Below, piece by piece: positions 8,203 to 18,775 of a DNA stretch of 64,000 nt. A model generated the notes under the pieces. The model was given only the letters and a program-made list of their open reading frames with translations. It searched no databases and was not told the origin of the DNA. Within the stretch, counting starts at the first letter, position 1. Every line of letters starts with the position of its first letter. Origin of the DNA: Acetatifactor sp. (GTDB lineage: Bacteria > Bacillota > Clostridia > Lachnospirales > Lachnospiraceae); contig JAILHH010000035.1 in NCBI GenBank assembly GCA_024695935.1, positions 58,620 to 122,619 on the forward strand, in the 5' to 3' direction. The translations under genes and the position numbers were made by a program.

Positions 8203-9873
8203 CTAAAAAAGTCCTGTGATAACGCCGTCATCGTTTACATCGATCTCATATGCTGCAGGTGCCTTTGAAAGACCGGGCATTGTCATGATGGTGCCTGTAA
8301 GGGCAACAACGAATCCCGCTCCTGCGGAAACATATACTTCACGTACGTTCAGATCAAAGCCTTCGGGTCTGCCCAGCGCATTAGGGTCATCAGAAAGTGA
8401 ATACTGGGTCTTTGCCATACATACCGGGAAATTGCCAAATCCCATGTCCTCGATCTTTTTGATCTGCTTTTCGCAAGCAGCCGAAAAGCTTACAGATCCG
8501 GCGCCGTAAATCTTCTTTGCCACTGTCTCGATCTTTTCCTTGATGGAAAGAGAATCGTCATATAAAACTTTAAAGTCAGAAGGCTTGTTTTCCAAGGTAT
8601 CGATCACCTTCTTTGCAAGTTCAAGGCCGCCTTCGCCACCCTTTTCCCAAACCTTGGAAAGAGCGAACTCACAACCTCTCTCCTCACAGAAATTCTTTAC
8701 AAATTCGGTCTCTGCATCAGTATCTGTAACGAAGCTGTTTAATGTTACAACAACGGGAACACCGTACATCTGAAGGTTCTCGATATGTTTTTCAAGGTTA
8801 ACGATACCCTTTTTTAAAGCGTCAAGGTTTTCCTTGGAAAGATCTGCCTTTGCCACACCGCCGTTATATTTGAGTGCTCTGATGGTAGCCACAAGAACCA
8901 CCGCATCAGGCTTTAATCCGCTCATTCTGCACTTGATATCAAAGAATTTTTCAGCACCCAGATCGGCACCGAAACCTGCCTCAGTAATAACATAATCAGC
9001 AAGCTTGAGAGCTGTCTTTGTAGCTCTGACCGAGTTACAACCATGTGCTATATTTGCAAATGGTCCACCATGGACAATGGCGGGAGTATTCTCAAGTGTC
9101 TGTATAAGATTAGGCTTTAATGCATCCTTAAGAAGTGCTGCCATTGCTCCCACTGCCTTAAGATCGCCTGCTGTTACAGGCTCTCCCTGATAATTGTATG
9201 CCACTACGATCCTTGAAAGTCTTTCTTTTAAATCCTTCATATCCTTAGCAAGACAGAGGATCGCCATTGTCTCTGTTGCAACAGTGATAACAAAATGATC
9301 TTCTCTTACGAATCCGTCAGCCTTGCTTCCAAGACCGATTACGATATTTCTGAGGGCTCTGTCATTTAAATCCACACATCTCTTCCAGACGATCTGTCTT
9401 GTATCGATACCAAGCTCGTTTCCCTGCTGAATATGATTGTCAAGCATTGCGGCAAGCAGATTGTTGGCAGATGTGATAGCATGAAAATCACCTGTAAAAT
9501 GGAGGTTCAGATCCTCCATGGGAACAACCTGAGCATATCCGCCACCTGCGGCACCACCCTTTATACCAAAGCAAGGACCCAGAGAAGGCTCCCTCAAAGC
9601 GATAACGGATTTAAGCCCCATCTTTCCGAAGGCCTGTCCCAGACCCACACTCGTCGTGGTCTTTCCCTCACCTGCAGGTGTTGGGTTTATGGCTGTTACC
9701 AGGATAAGCTTACCGTTCTTGTTGTTTTCAACCTTTTTTAGGAGTTCGTCTGAAAGCTTTGCCTTGTATTTACCGTAAAGCTCCAGTTCATCTTCAGTAA
9801 TATCAAGTTTTGCTGCTACTTCTTTGATGGGAAGCATCTTTGCTTCCTGTGCGATCTGAATATCTGTCTTCAT
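8203..9873 (-). CDS. fhs: Formate-tetrahydrofolate ligase
   Basis: ATP-dependent enzyme that joins formate to tetrahydrofolate as 10-formyl-THF. The 556-residue product has the usual length. The P-loop region is [17 protein letters not shown] near 65-81, followed by [23 protein letters not shown] near 95 and [17 protein letters not shown] near 127. It ends with the family's [15 protein letters not shown] segment. ATG 9873 was chosen over an upstream GTG because GAGGT lies five bases before it. It is grouped with folD, giving the one-carbon branch used for purines, serine/glycine or acetogenic formate use. Confidence 0.98.
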   Translation of the reverse strand: MKTDIQIAQEAKMLPIKEVAAKLDITEDELELYGKYKAKLSDELLKKVENNKNGKLILVTAINPTPAGEGKTTTSVGLGQAFGKMGLKSVIALREPSLGPCFGIKGGAAGGGYAQVVPMEDLNLHFTGDFHAITSANNLLAAMLDNHIQQGNELGIDTRQIVWKRCVDLNDRALRNIVIGLGSKADGFVREDHFVITVATETMAILCLAKDMKDLKERLSRIVVAYNYQGEPVTAGDLKAVGAMAALLKDALKPNLIQTLENTPAIVHGGPFANIAHGCNSVRATKTALKLADYVITEAGFGADLGAEKFFDIKCRMSGLKPDAVVLVATIRALKYNGGVAKADLSKENLDALKKGIVNLEKHIENLQMYGVPVVVTLNSFVTDTDAETEFVKNFCEERGCEFALSKVWEKGGEGGLELAKKVIDTLENKPSDFKVLYDDSLSIKEKIETVAKKIYGAGSVSFSAACEKQIKKIEDMGFGNFPVCMAKTQYSLSDDPNALGRPEGFDLNVREVYVSAGAGFVVALTGTIMTMPGLSKAPAAYEIDVNDDGVITGLF

Positions 9874-9884
9874 TTTATACCTCA

Positions 9885-12410
9885 CTAAAATCTCTCATTA
9901 AATTCATCCATGGACATCAATATCTTCCTGGGTTTGGTTCCTTCTTCCTCACCCACGACTCCGGCCTCGCATAGCTGGTCCATGATCCTGGCAGCTCTGT
10001 TAAAGCCGATCTTGAATTTCCTCTGAAGCATGCCTATGGATGCCTTATCTGACTGAATTATGGTTTTTCCCGCATCTAAAAAGAGAGGGTCGTTTGCAAT
10101 GGTATCAGAGTTTTCCGACATGCCGGCTTCTGCCTCTGCCTGTGAGTTGATGATCTCTGCAACAGTCTGACCATGTTCCGTATAACCATAGGACTGATCC
10201 TTTAAAAACTCAACCACATTGTTGATCTCATCATCTGACACAAAAGCACCCTGAACACGAAGAGGTTTGGTATATCCCTGGGGATAAAAAAGCATATCTC
10301 CTTTTCCGAGAAGCCTTTCCGCACCCACAACGTCAAGGATTACTCTTGAATCAATACCGGATGAGACGGCAAATGCAATACGGCTTGGCATATTGGCTTT
10401 GATCAGACCTGTGATGATATCGGCACTGGGTCTTTGTGTTGCCACCACGAGGTGGATACCTGCGGCTCTTGCAAGCTGTGCTATACGACAGATGGACTCT
10501 TCCACCTCATTAGCACATACCATCATCAGATCTGCAAGTTCATCTATAATGACCAGAATCTGAGGCATCTTTTCCGGAGCATCCAAGCCCTGAGCCTTAA
10601 GCTCCTCCACTTTCTCATTATAGCTTTTGATATCTCTTACGTTTATTTCCGCAAGCTCCTTGTATCTTCGATCCATCTCGGACACAGCCCACTTAAGCGC
10701 AACATTTGCTTTCTTTGGATCTGTCACCACGGGAATGAGCAGATGAGGAATACCATTATAAACAGATAGCTCCACCACCTTGGGATCAACCATTATGAGT
10801 TTTACATCATCAGGGCTGGCCTTATAAAGGATACTCATTATGAGAGTATTGATACAAACAGATTTTCCGGATCCCGTGGAACCTGCTATAAGAACGTGGG
10901 GCATCTTTGCAATATCCGCAACTATAGTCTTTCCGGCAATATCCTTTCCAACGGCAAAGGTCAGATTGGATTTGGAAGCCTTATATTCATTTGACTCTAT
11001 GAGGTCCCTGAAAACAACTGCCGAATTACTCTTATTTGGTATCTCTACACCGATCGCGGCTTTTCCGGGGATCGGAGCCTCTATACGGATGTCAGTGGCT
11101 GCCAGATTAAGTTTCAGATCATCGATAAGTGACATGATCTTTGAAACCTTCACACCCACATCGGGCTGGAGTTCGTATTGGGTAACCGTAGGGCCTTTAC
11201 TTATGCCAAGGAGTCTGACATGAACGCCGAAGGTATCCAGCACCTCGCATAATTTCTCACCTGTAGCCTGTGAATCATCCTGATTATATCCTGCAGCTTT
11301 CTTTTCTCCTTTTTTCAAAAGATTAAGCGGCGGGAACTTGTAATAGTGCGACGCATGTTCTTCGAAGCCATCCCTCGCGGGCATTGCTTCAACAGTTTGA
11401 GGTTCGGGCTTTTTAGGATCATCGGTTTTTTCTGACTGACCGGATGGCGGAAGTATTTCCTCATCAAAATATTCATACTCTTCAACATAGGGATCCGATG
11501 AGATTTCACTGTTACTAACCGATTCGGGGATACTCTTTTCTATGATATCCTCTGCAAAGCCAAAATCATTTTCCGGTTCGTCCTCCACCACATTGATCTC
11601 ATGCATATCCAGATCCTTGGGCTTAACGCTCTCGTCCACTATGGAAGTATCTAACGTAACACCCGAAACCTTCTTTTCCATGCGAAGGATCTTTTCGTTT
11701 TCTTTTTCTTCGGCTCTTAATCGTCTTTCTTCAGAGCGTTTCCTGTTTTTCTCTTCTCGCAGTTCTGCTCTTGCATTTTGATACTCTCTGTAATAAGCAG
11801 CATCTTTCTCGGTTTTTTCACGAATATATTCTGAGCTTTTCTTTACATTTGAAATAATGGATTTTTCCGTGATAAGTATCAGTGAAATTGCAGACAAAAG
11901 CACCACGATCAAAACGGTGCCCACAAAACTGAAATACTTATTTAACAGATAAGACAGACTTCCGGCAATAAAACCCCCGCCATATTTAAAATCCGCAGAC
12001 CATTTATATATTTCTGCGGGATCGTATTTAGACAACGCAGGAGCCACACCGCCGAAAAGATCACAGATAATACCGACCATCAAAAATAAGACGATTCCTG
12101 CTATGAGTTTTCTGGTGGCAGTGATATTGCCGCAGTTTGCTGTCATGAATGTGACAGCAAGGAATATAAGTATCGGAACAATATAAGCCGTAAGGCCGAA
12201 AATCCCAAACATCACAGAGCTTATGGTGTTTCCCACAACACCGATAAGCCCGAAATTGCACAAAAACAATATAACCATACACACAAACAAAACGATGATG
12301 CCGATCTCATCAAACAAAGCCGCATCAGTCTTTGCCTGCTTGGCATAAACCCTTTTACCTGCTCGTTTTGAAGTGGTTTTTCTTCTCTTCCCCTTTGAAG
12401 AAGTTGCCAT
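9885..12410 (-). CDS. ftsK: DNA translocase FtsK/SpoIIIE
   Basis: Membrane-anchored DNA pump of 841 residues, for chromosome segregation at division or into a spore. Four N-terminal transmembrane helices lie in residues 30-190, followed by a charged coiled-coil and acidic linker (about 195-370). The motor carries Walker [17 protein letters not shown] near 500, [17 protein letters not shown], and Walker [14 protein letters not shown] near 600, then [17 protein letters not shown]. The C-terminal gamma winged helix ([22 protein letters not shown]) reads SRS/KOPS-type sequences. GAGGT precedes ATG 12410. Whether it acts as FtsK or SpoIIIE cannot be told from sequence. Confidence 0.96.
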   Translation of the reverse strand: MATSSKGKRRKTTSKRAGKRVYAKQAKTDAALFDEIGIIVLFVCMVILFLCNFGLIGVVGNTISSVMFGIFGLTAYIVPILIFLAVTFMTANCGNITATRKLIAGIVLFLMVGIICDLFGGVAPALSKYDPAEIYKWSADFKYGGGFIAGSLSYLLNKYFSFVGTVLIVVLLSAISLILITEKSIISNVKKSSEYIREKTEKDAAYYREYQNARAELREEKNRKRSEERRLRAEEKENEKILRMEKKVSGVTLDTSIVDESVKPKDLDMHEINVVEDEPENDFGFAEDIIEKSIPESVSNSEISSDPYVEEYEYFDEEILPPSGQSEKTDDPKKPEPQTVEAMPARDGFEEHASHYYKFPPLNLLKKGEKKAAGYNQDDSQATGEKLCEVLDTFGVHVRLLGISKGPTVTQYELQPDVGVKVSKIMSLIDDLKLNLAATDIRIEAPIPGKAAIGVEIPNKSNSAVVFRDLIESNEYKASKSNLTFAVGKDIAGKTIVADIAKMPHVLIAGSTGSGKSVCINTLIMSILYKASPDDVKLIMVDPKVVELSVYNGIPHLLIPVVTDPKKANVALKWAVSEMDRRYKELAEINVRDIKSYNEKVEELKAQGLDAPEKMPQILVIIDELADLMMVCANEVEESICRIAQLARAAGIHLVVATQRPSADIITGLIKANMPSRIAFAVSSGIDSRVILDVVGAERLLGKGDMLFYPQGYTKPLRVQGAFVSDDEINNVVEFLKDQSYGYTEHGQTVAEIINSQAEAEAGMSENSDTIANDPLFLDAGKTIIQSDKASIGMLQRKFKIGFNRAARIMDQLCEAGVVGEEEGTKPRKILMSMDEFNERF

Positions 12411-12437
12411 TAGTACTGACCTCTTTCTTTAAATCTC

Positions 12438-14138
12438 TTATATATCAAAATCGTCATCATCACTGATGTCGATATCATAATCGGACGTATCAATGTCCAG
12501 CTTTTTATCAAAATCCATATCCTTCTTTACATGGGGTCTGGGACCGGGAAGGGGATTTTTGATAAATTCCGTTTTTTTCGAAGCCTGTTTTGGCTCGTCG
12601 CAATCGGTGTCTGAAACCGGTTTGGTCTCCGTTACCTCTTTAGAACTTTCCGAAGTATTTGCTCCGTTTAACAAATCAACCTCTGCGGTGGGAACCGGTC
12701 TTCTCCTTCTGTGGGATGAAACATCCACAAATTCCCTGTCATCGGTTGTTTCATTATCTTCTCTGTCCTTGGTAGGAAGTGGTGTTATCATTACAGCCTT
12801 AAGCTCCTCATCAAGGTTTTTGTCGCCTTCTTCCTTTACCGTTTCTTCATCGGGCTCATACTTTTCTTCAAGCAGATCATCCGGCATACCTTCTCCTGCA
12901 AAAATAGGTTTCTTTTTGCCGTAAAATGTATCGGAAAGACCCATTGCAGCAAGGACAAAAACAATAAAACAGATATAAATTCCCTTTGAATTCTCATAAT
13001 AATAAAGGTCAAAGCCTGTGGTCACTATATATCCCACACAAGCAGCAACATAAATGGATTTTCTCTCTATCTTGTAACCGAACCAGTAATTAAAAAGTCC
13101 TGTTCCAAGACACAATAATAAAATGATTATCTCAACAAGATTAAATGAATTCGGTGCCAGTTTATTGGCATCAAACTTGAGATTATTCCTGTAAAAATTC
13201 ATCCACTCATCCCACATGACCGGGAAAGTGATCCTGTTGATAAATCCGTTTATGAACATTACCAGCACAAAGCCCAATACAAAACCCAAAACCATCCAGA
13301 ATATACTCTTGGCTCTCAGGAAAAATCCCTCATAATTATAAATCTGCACGAGGATGATCCCTATGATGATAAGCGGTGTCAGGATAAACGAAGACGAATC
13401 CAGATATAATAATACTCCCAGGTCAAACCCGGCCCAAAGGACACTTAATGTCACATCGGGATTGTGAAGGGCATCGGTACAAACCTTTAATGTAAAAGCA
13501 AAAAACAAAAAGATCAGACTGTTTACGGTATAAGTCAATGTAAAATCCGTAAAAGTGGGAGTAAACATAAGTGCTGAAAATACCACAAGCCCTGCAAATA
13601 TACCTGAAGTCTCCTTCACGGAATTATAGATCAACAGGGACGAAATAACAAAGAGGACAATCTGAACGAAAATTCCGATGTCCATCCTGTTTCCCAAAAA
13701 TCTGAAAACAAAATGTAATATTGAAAGATAAAAATATCTTGCAGGATGAACAAGATCATACATTGAAGCCGAAACGTTAAGCTTTGCGGCCTCAAAATAA
13801 TCCTGAGGATCATATGAAAAGTCTATGAGGACAACCCTCAGATACACCCCTGCTATAAGGATCGCAGTGACTGGGATGAATTTAAGCAGATTTGCGGCAA
13901 ATCTGTTATGTTCAAACCATTTTTTGTCCGATATGGGGTTTTTAATATAGATCTTATTAATTACTAAGGATATTATCCCGCACACAAGAATGGCACCGGC
14001 AAGTATCCCGATACCGCCATAAGGATTGATACCCAGGCGTCCGGACAAAGCATTGCCTATAACCATGCACATATATAATACTATACCTGCATAAACTGCC
14101 CAAATTATGTAGCTGAGAATATTCTTGTTAAGTTTCAT
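12438..14138 (-). CDS. Polytopic membrane protein, glycosyltransferase-like, with acidic cytoplasmic tail
   Basis: A 566-residue integral membrane protein with roughly ten to twelve hydrophobic helices in the first 400 residues. The layout resembles GT-C/ArnT-like glycosyltransferases, including a short extracytoplasmic loop after an early helix (VVLIDFSYDPQDYFEAAK, near 108) with acidic residues. The last 165 residues are hydrophilic and rich in Asp, Glu, Lys and Thr, ending in an Asp run. ATG 14138 is preceded by GGGGGCATC. It lies 19 bases after a GT2 bactoprenol-sugar transferase; in such pairs the GT2 loads sugar onto undecaprenyl phosphate and a polytopic partner uses it outside. That link is inference. 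Confidence 0.65.
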   Translation of the reverse strand: MKLNKNILSYIIWAVYAGIVLYMCMVIGNALSGRLGINPYGGIGILAGAILVCGIISLVINKIYIKNPISDKKWFEHNRFAANLLKFIPVTAILIAGVYLRVVLIDFSYDPQDYFEAAKLNVSASMYDLVHPARYFYLSILHFVFRFLGNRMDIGIFVQIVLFVISSLLIYNSVKETSGIFAGLVVFSALMFTPTFTDFTLTYTVNSLIFLFFAFTLKVCTDALHNPDVTLSVLWAGFDLGVLLYLDSSSFILTPLIIIGIILVQIYNYEGFFLRAKSIFWMVLGFVLGFVLVMFINGFINRITFPVMWDEWMNFYRNNLKFDANKLAPNSFNLVEIIILLLCLGTGLFNYWFGYKIERKSIYVAACVGYIVTTGFDLYYYENSKGIYICFIVFVLAAMGLSDTFYGKKKPIFAGEGMPDDLLEEKYEPDEETVKEEGDKNLDEELKAVMITPLPTKDREDNETTDDREFVDVSSHRRRRPVPTAEVDLLNGANTSESSKEVTETKPVSDTDCDEPKQASKKTEFIKNPLPGPRPHVKKDMDFDKKLDIDTSDYDIDISDDDDFDI

Positions 14139-14159
14139 CAAAAAGATGCCCCCACGTTT

Positions 14160-15110
14160 TTATTCCACATCAAGAACCTTTTCAATATTATATCTGGGTC
14201 TGTGTTTTACTTCCATATATATCTTTCCGATATACTGTCCCACAAGACCGATGCTGATAAGCTGAATTCCACCCAAAAACCATACGGAGAGAATAAGGGA
14301 TGTCCAACCGGGCACTACGTTGCCTGCAAAGAATGAGATAAATGCATATATTGCGGCAAGTATGGCTAAGATCACGATCGCAACACCAAGCCCCGTAATA
14401 AAATTAATGGGTTTTACACTAAAGGAAGAGATACCGTTAAATGCAAGGGCAAGCATCTTTTTTAAAGGATATTTACTCTCTCCGGCAGCCCTCTCCTTGC
14501 GGTTATAATATACGCAGTCAGTCTCATATCCGAGAAGCGGAACCATACCCCTTATAAAAAGGTTGGTCTCCTCATATTTTGAAAACTGCTCCACGGCTCT
14601 TTTACTCATAAGCCTGAAGTCTGCATGATTGTAAACTGTCTTTACTCCCATGAGCTGCATTACTTTGTAAAATCCCTGGGCTGTGGTCCTCTTAAAAAAT
14701 GTATCTGTCTTTCTCTCTTTTCTGACACCGTAGACAATGTCCTTGCCCTCATGGAATTTGTCTATCATCTCTTCGATGACATCCACATCATCCTGAAGAT
14801 CGGCATCTATGGAAATTGTGACATCACACATATCTTTTGCCGTGACAAGTCCTGCGGTAAGAGCATATTGATGTCCCACATTTCCTGCAAGCTTAACTCC
14901 TCTGACACTTACCGGATGGGCTTTATGTTCCTCTTCGATAAGCTCCCAGGTCCTGTCCTTTGAACCGTCATTTACAAATAAAATAAAACTGTCTTTATCT
15001 ATCTTGCCCTTTGCAATCAGTCCGTCAAGAACCTGTCTCAACGCCTCAGAGGCCAGTTTTAAAACCTCCTCCTCATTGTAACAGGGTACAACAATACCAA
15101 GTTTATCCAT
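14160..15110 (-). CDS. GT2 family glycosyltransferase, undecaprenyl-phosphate sugar transferase type (GtrB/DPM1-like)
   Basis: A 316-residue protein with an N-terminal GT-A domain (LGIVVPCYNEEEVL, FVNDGSKDRTW near 48, and the metal-binding TISIDADLQDD near 100) and two C-terminal membrane helices (about 232-257 and 267-290). It ends QYIGKIYMEVKHRPRY, the typical closing motif of GtrB-like enzymes. These transfer glucose or a related sugar from a nucleotide to undecaprenyl phosphate on the inner membrane face. AAGGGGATG precedes the ATG. The next gene encodes a polytopic membrane protein that may use the lipid-linked sugar. The actual sugar is not predictable. Confidence 0.88.
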   Translation of the reverse strand: MDKLGIVVPCYNEEEVLKLASEALRQVLDGLIAKGKIDKDSFILFVNDGSKDRTWELIEEEHKAHPVSVRGVKLAGNVGHQYALTAGLVTAKDMCDVTISIDADLQDDVDVIEEMIDKFHEGKDIVYGVRKERKTDTFFKRTTAQGFYKVMQLMGVKTVYNHADFRLMSKRAVEQFSKYEETNLFIRGMVPLLGYETDCVYYNRKERAAGESKYPLKKMLALAFNGISSFSVKPINFITGLGVAIVILAILAAIYAFISFFAGNVVPGWTSLILSVWFLGGIQLISIGLVGQYIGKIYMEVKHRPRYNIEKVLDVE

Positions 15111-15123
15111 GATTCATCCCCTT

Positions 15124-15161
15124 AAAAATAAAGCATATGCACCACTTTTATGTGGTGCATA
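15124..15161 (-). terminator. Intrinsic terminator after yebC
   Basis: A 10-bp perfect stem (TATGCACCAC / GTGGTGCATA, 15136-15161) with a 6-base loop is followed on the minus strand by a T-rich run (+ strand AAAAATAAA at 15124-15132). It separates yebC from the GT2 gene, although read-through is possible. Confidence 0.7.
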
Positions 15162-15199
15162 TAAATATACATTCTGATGTAAACCGCCTGTATTAATAA

Positions 15200-15928
15200 T
15201 TATTCATCCCAGTTGTGATAAACGGCCTGAACATCATCATCCTCATCAAGAAGATCCAATGTTCTCTGAAGAGACTTTACGGCATTTTCATCTGTAAGCT
15301 CCACATAATTCTGAGGGATCATTGTAACCTCAGCGCTCATCATGGGGATCTTTAAATCCTCAAGAGTCTTTCTGACGGTTTCAAACTCATCGGGATCGGT
15401 GAGAATCTCAAAGCTGTCCTCCTCCTCTGAAAAGTCCTCTGCACCGGCATCAAGAGCCTGCATCATAAGGTCGTCAGCCTCAAGGTCACATTCTTCCTTG
15501 TCAATGATGATCTGTCCTTTTTTGTCAAACATAAAGGAAACACATCCGGGAGTACCTACATTACCCTGACCTTTTGTAAACGCGCTTCTCACATTTGCGG
15601 CAGTTCTGTTCTTGTTATCTGTAAGAGCATCTACGATAATGGCGATACCGTTAGGTCCGTATCCTTCATAAGTTACATACTCATAATTAACATTGTTTGA
15701 ATCGCCGGCAGCCTTTTTGATACCTCTCTCGATGGTATCGTTGGGCATATTGTTTGCCTTAGCCTTTGCAATAACAGTTGCAAGTTTGAAATTGTTATTG
15801 GGATCGGGGCCGCCTTCCTTAACGGCAACAGCGATCTCACGGCCGATAATGGTAAAGATCTTACCTTTAGCGGCATCGTTCTTCTCTTTTTTATGCTTAA
15901 TATTTGCAAATTTTGAATGTCCTGACAT
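15200..15928 (-). CDS. yebC: YebC/PmpR-family protein (TACO1 type)
   Basis: A 242-residue cytoplasmic protein of the universally spread YebC family, described as a transcriptional regulator and, more recently, as a translation factor for proline-rich stretches. It opens [23 protein letters not shown], the family hallmark, and carries the [11 protein letters not shown] and [23 protein letters not shown] blocks near 80-115. The acidic middle ([14 protein letters not shown]) and the ending [12 protein letters not shown] are also typical. AAAGGAG precedes the ATG, and it has its own promoter. Confidence 0.96.
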   Translation of the reverse strand: MSGHSKFANIKHKKEKNDAAKGKIFTIIGREIAVAVKEGGPDPNNNFKLATVIAKAKANNMPNDTIERGIKKAAGDSNNVNYEYVTYEGYGPNGIAIIVDALTDNKNRTAANVRSAFTKGQGNVGTPGCVSFMFDKKGQIIIDKEECDLEADDLMMQALDAGAEDFSEEEDSFEILTDPDEFETVRKTLEDLKIPMMSAEVTMIPQNYVELTDENAVKSLQRTLDLLDEDDDVQAVYHNWDE

Positions 15929-15973
15929 TTTTAGAAAACTCCTTTAAAATAAATATACGCAAAATCTTTTTTG

Positions 15974-16002
15974 ATTTTATCATTAATTATAAAATTCTTC
16001 AA
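15974..16002 (-). promoter_or_regulatory. Sigma-A-type promoter for yebC
   Basis: On the minus strand TTGAAG (15997-16002) and TAAAAT (15974-15979) are separated by 17 bases, about 45 bases before the yebC start. A short inverted repeat (AATCAGT-TAC-ACTGATT) just after the alr stop lacks a T-tract, so it is at best a weak terminator. Confidence 0.55.
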
Positions 16003-16028
16003 GCACAGTTAAATCAGTGTAACTGATT

Positions 16029-17213
16029 CTAGTTTTTATATACGATCTCATTGATTGCTCCGTTTACAACATAAGCCCTTGGAAGCCTGTTTGATATATC
16101 ACATACCAGCTCGTAATTGAATCTTCCTGAGATCTCGCCCAAAAAATCTGCGGTGATCTCTTCTTGTCCGTCTCTTCCTATTAAAGTCACTCTGGTATAT
16201 TCCTTCGCCTCGGGAATATCTGTCACATCCACCATCATCTGGTCCATGCAGACCCTGCCAAGTATCCGGCTCTTTTTCCCTTCTATAAGCACATATCCCT
16301 TGTTTGAAAGCGATCTGGGATAACCGTCGCCATATCCCACGGGAACAGTGGCCACCCTCATCTTTTTATCCGCAATATAGGTTCCACCGTAGCTGACCGG
16401 TGTGCCCTCTTCAATCTCTTTTATAAAAACGATCTTTGAATACAAAGATAATGCCGGAGTCAGTTTAAATTTATCGATATCAACTTCCTCTGAAGGATGA
16501 AGGCCGTACATGGTGATACCTGCCCTCACGCAATCCAGGTTTGCCTCCGGGATATCGATAATGCCGGCACTGTTTGAGCAATGCCTTACAGGGATCGACA
16601 GTTTCAATTCCTTTTCGATCCTGTCATAAAATGTATTAAATCTGCGAAGCTGCTCATAAGTGGCATTTTTGTCCGTTTCATCAGCCCTCGCAAAATGGGT
16701 GAACATTCCTTCAACCTTTATTCCGGGAAGACCTGCAACATATTTAACAAATTCAAGGCCTTCATCATCGGGTCTGATACCTATCCTGCTCATACCTGTA
16801 TCAACTTTTATATGGATCTTTACAGTCTGCTTTAATTCAAAAGCCAGTCTTGATATCTCCTCAGCCATATCTTTTTTAAATACGGTAGGTCTGATATCCT
16901 TTGTGATAAGCTCCTTGTAACAATAAGGGAAGGTATAGCCCAGGATAATAATAGGCTTTGTAATCCCCTCTTTTCTGAGTTCAAAGGCTTCCTCGGCTGT
17001 GGCAACAGCAAAGCCGAACATATAATCCTTATCCTCTAAAACCTTTGAGATTGGAACACTTCCGTGTCCGTATCCGTCTGTTTTAACCACTGCGATCATC
17101 TTTGTATCGCTGTTAATGTGGTTTTTCATTTTATCCATATTATCAACTATGGCATCAAGATTTACCTCCACATATCCTCTGCTGCAGATATTGGAATCGT
17201 TATGTATGACCAT
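16029..17213 (-). CDS. alr: Alanine racemase
   Basis: PLP enzyme that makes D-alanine for peptidoglycan; 394 residues in the ATG reading. The PLP lysine is in IAVVKTDGYGHG near 45, the glycine-rich DTGMSRIGI block is near 140, and the catalytic tyrosine is in RAGITMYGLHPSE near 235. YGDGYPRSLSN and GRVCMDQMMVD follow. ATG 17213 is used; GGAGG lies about 14 bases before it, longer than usual, and an upstream TTG (17252) overlaps the nnr stop. It is read 3' of nnr, a neighbour pair also seen in other bacteria. Confidence 0.95.
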   Translation of the reverse strand: MVIHNDSNICSRGYVEVNLDAIVDNMDKMKNHINSDTKMIAVVKTDGYGHGSVPISKVLEDKDYMFGFAVATAEEAFELRKEGITKPIIILGYTFPYCYKELITKDIRPTVFKKDMAEEISRLAFELKQTVKIHIKVDTGMSRIGIRPDDEGLEFVKYVAGLPGIKVEGMFTHFARADETDKNATYEQLRRFNTFYDRIEKELKLSIPVRHCSNSAGIIDIPEANLDCVRAGITMYGLHPSEEVDIDKFKLTPALSLYSKIVFIKEIEEGTPVSYGGTYIADKKMRVATVPVGYGDGYPRSLSNKGYVLIEGKKSRILGRVCMDQMMVDVTDIPEAKEYTRVTLIGRDGQEEITADFLGEISGRFNYELVCDISNRLPRAYVVNGAINEIVYKN

Positions 17214-17248
17214 TACTTCGTAAAAAACCTCCGAAATATATATTAATC

Positions 17249-18709
17249 TCAAATATTTTCTATTATATCACTTGCGACAATACCGGTTCTGATTTTTTCC
17301 ACCGCCCTGTCCCCGCTTTTTGCGTGAAGATGAACTCCTCTTACGGCGCACTCAAACAGGCTAAACTCTTTAAATCCGATAAAGGCACCTATGATACCGC
17401 TAAGCACATCTCCACTGCCTGCGGTAGCCATTTTATCATTACCCCATATGTTCATAAAGATCTCGTCCCCGTAACCTTTGACAAAGGTCCTGGCATCCTT
17501 TAATACAAAGACAGCTCCGTACTTTTTTTGCAATTCCTTAATGCTTTCAACAGGATACTTTTTTATATGAGATACATCCCTGTTTAAAAGTCTTGAAGCC
17601 TCACCCACATGGGGAGTAAATATCAGTCTGTTTTGAATATCAGATGCTGTTTTTTTAAGTATTTCATCTTTTGCTATCAGATTAATGGCATCAGCATCTA
17701 TGACTATGGGTTTATCAGTATCAAATGCCAAAGTCTTAAGAAGTATTGTCTTTGCTTCATCTGATTTTGACAATCCCGGACCGATCACAATTAAATCACA
17801 CCATTTTACAGAAATTTCCAGATCATCAAATGTTCCGTAAAGGGCCTCCGGCAAAGTTTCCTGAATGATTATCCTGTTATCTTCAGGACTTAATATCTTT
17901 ACCATTCCTGCGCCGGTCTTCATTGCAGCTCTTGCGCAAAGTAAGGCTGCTCCGGCCATGTTTTTACTGCCTGCAATCAACAGCACTTTCCCGAAAGTGG
18001 ATTTGTTTCCGTCGGGTAAACGCTTTGGCAATGGATCAAACTCATTCTCTGAAATAAACATCTCGGGTTTTGACGCTCCGAAGGCTTTATCACTGATACC
18101 CACATTGACCTTAATTACTTTACCACAATATTTACTGCCTGGGTACATAAAAATACCTCTTTTATAAAAAGAGTATGTAACAGTGATATTACTTTTAACA
18201 CAAACACCTTTTACCGAACCGTCATCAGAATCTATGCCGCTTGGAATATCCATGGAAAGAACGGGTTTTCCTGTTTTGTTTAACATATTTACAGCATCCG
18301 CAAATTCTGAAGTAAGATCTCTTTTTAATCCTGTGCCAAAGATCGCATCAACATAAAGATCATAGGAATCCATCAATTTATCAACAAATTCTACATCATA
18401 TTTTTGTAAAATTTCAGACTGCTTTTTAAATAATTCCGATACCTTTTCATATTTTTTTATAAAAAAAACGTGGACTGTTAAACCTACCTCGGACAGGATC
18501 CTGGCAAGAGCCAGGCCGTCACCTCCGTTGTTGCCCGGTCCGCACAGTACAAGGATTGATTTAATATCAGGAAAAATATTTTTATTAAGAATAACCTTTG
18601 CCGTTTCAAGCGCCGCACGCTCCATAAGCGTAAAAGCATGGATCCCTATTTTTTCAGAAGTAAAAAGATCATATCTTTTCATTTCTTCTGCTGTACATAC
18701 ATATTCCAT
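17249..18709 (-). CDS. nnr: Bifunctional NAD(P)H-hydrate epimerase / ADP-dependent dehydratase
   Basis: Metabolite-repair enzyme of 486 residues that restores damaged NAD(P)H hydrates. The N-terminal YjeF epimerase domain (1-215) shows LCGPGNNGGDGLALAR near 50 and the DAIFGTGLKRDL and SMDIPSGIDSDDG motifs. The C-terminal carbohydrate-kinase-like dehydratase domain shows FGKVLLIAGSKNMAGAALLCARAA near 240, GPGLSKSDEA, FTPHVGEASRLL and the ATP/ADP site GNDKMATAGSGDVLSGIIG near 430. GGGAGAG precedes ATG 18709. The stop overlaps the upstream alr frame region by a few bases, so the two are coupled. Confidence 0.96.
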   Translation of the reverse strand: MEYVCTAEEMKRYDLFTSEKIGIHAFTLMERAALETAKVILNKNIFPDIKSILVLCGPGNNGGDGLALARILSEVGLTVHVFFIKKYEKVSELFKKQSEILQKYDVEFVDKLMDSYDLYVDAIFGTGLKRDLTSEFADAVNMLNKTGKPVLSMDIPSGIDSDDGSVKGVCVKSNITVTYSFYKRGIFMYPGSKYCGKVIKVNVGISDKAFGASKPEMFISENEFDPLPKRLPDGNKSTFGKVLLIAGSKNMAGAALLCARAAMKTGAGMVKILSPEDNRIIIQETLPEALYGTFDDLEISVKWCDLIVIGPGLSKSDEAKTILLKTLAFDTDKPIVIDADAINLIAKDEILKKTASDIQNRLIFTPHVGEASRLLNRDVSHIKKYPVESIKELQKKYGAVFVLKDARTFVKGYGDEIFMNIWGNDKMATAGSGDVLSGIIGAFIGFKEFSLFECAVRGVHLHAKSGDRAVEKIRTGIVASDIIENI

Positions 18710-18721
18710 ATTACTCTCCCG

Positions 18722-18762
18722 AAAAAAATCAAATGAGAGGATTGAAAAATCACAATCCTCTC
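18722..18762 (-). terminator. Hairpin terminator between the coiled-coil gene and nnr
   Basis: A perfect 10-bp stem (GAGAGGATTG / CAATCCTCTC, 18735-18762) with an 8-base loop is followed on the minus strand by ATTTGATTTTTTT. It stands only about 25 bases before the nnr start, so nnr must rely on read-through or on a promoter inside the upstream gene. Confidence 0.7.
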
Positions 18763-18775
18763 CTGAAATCAGTTG

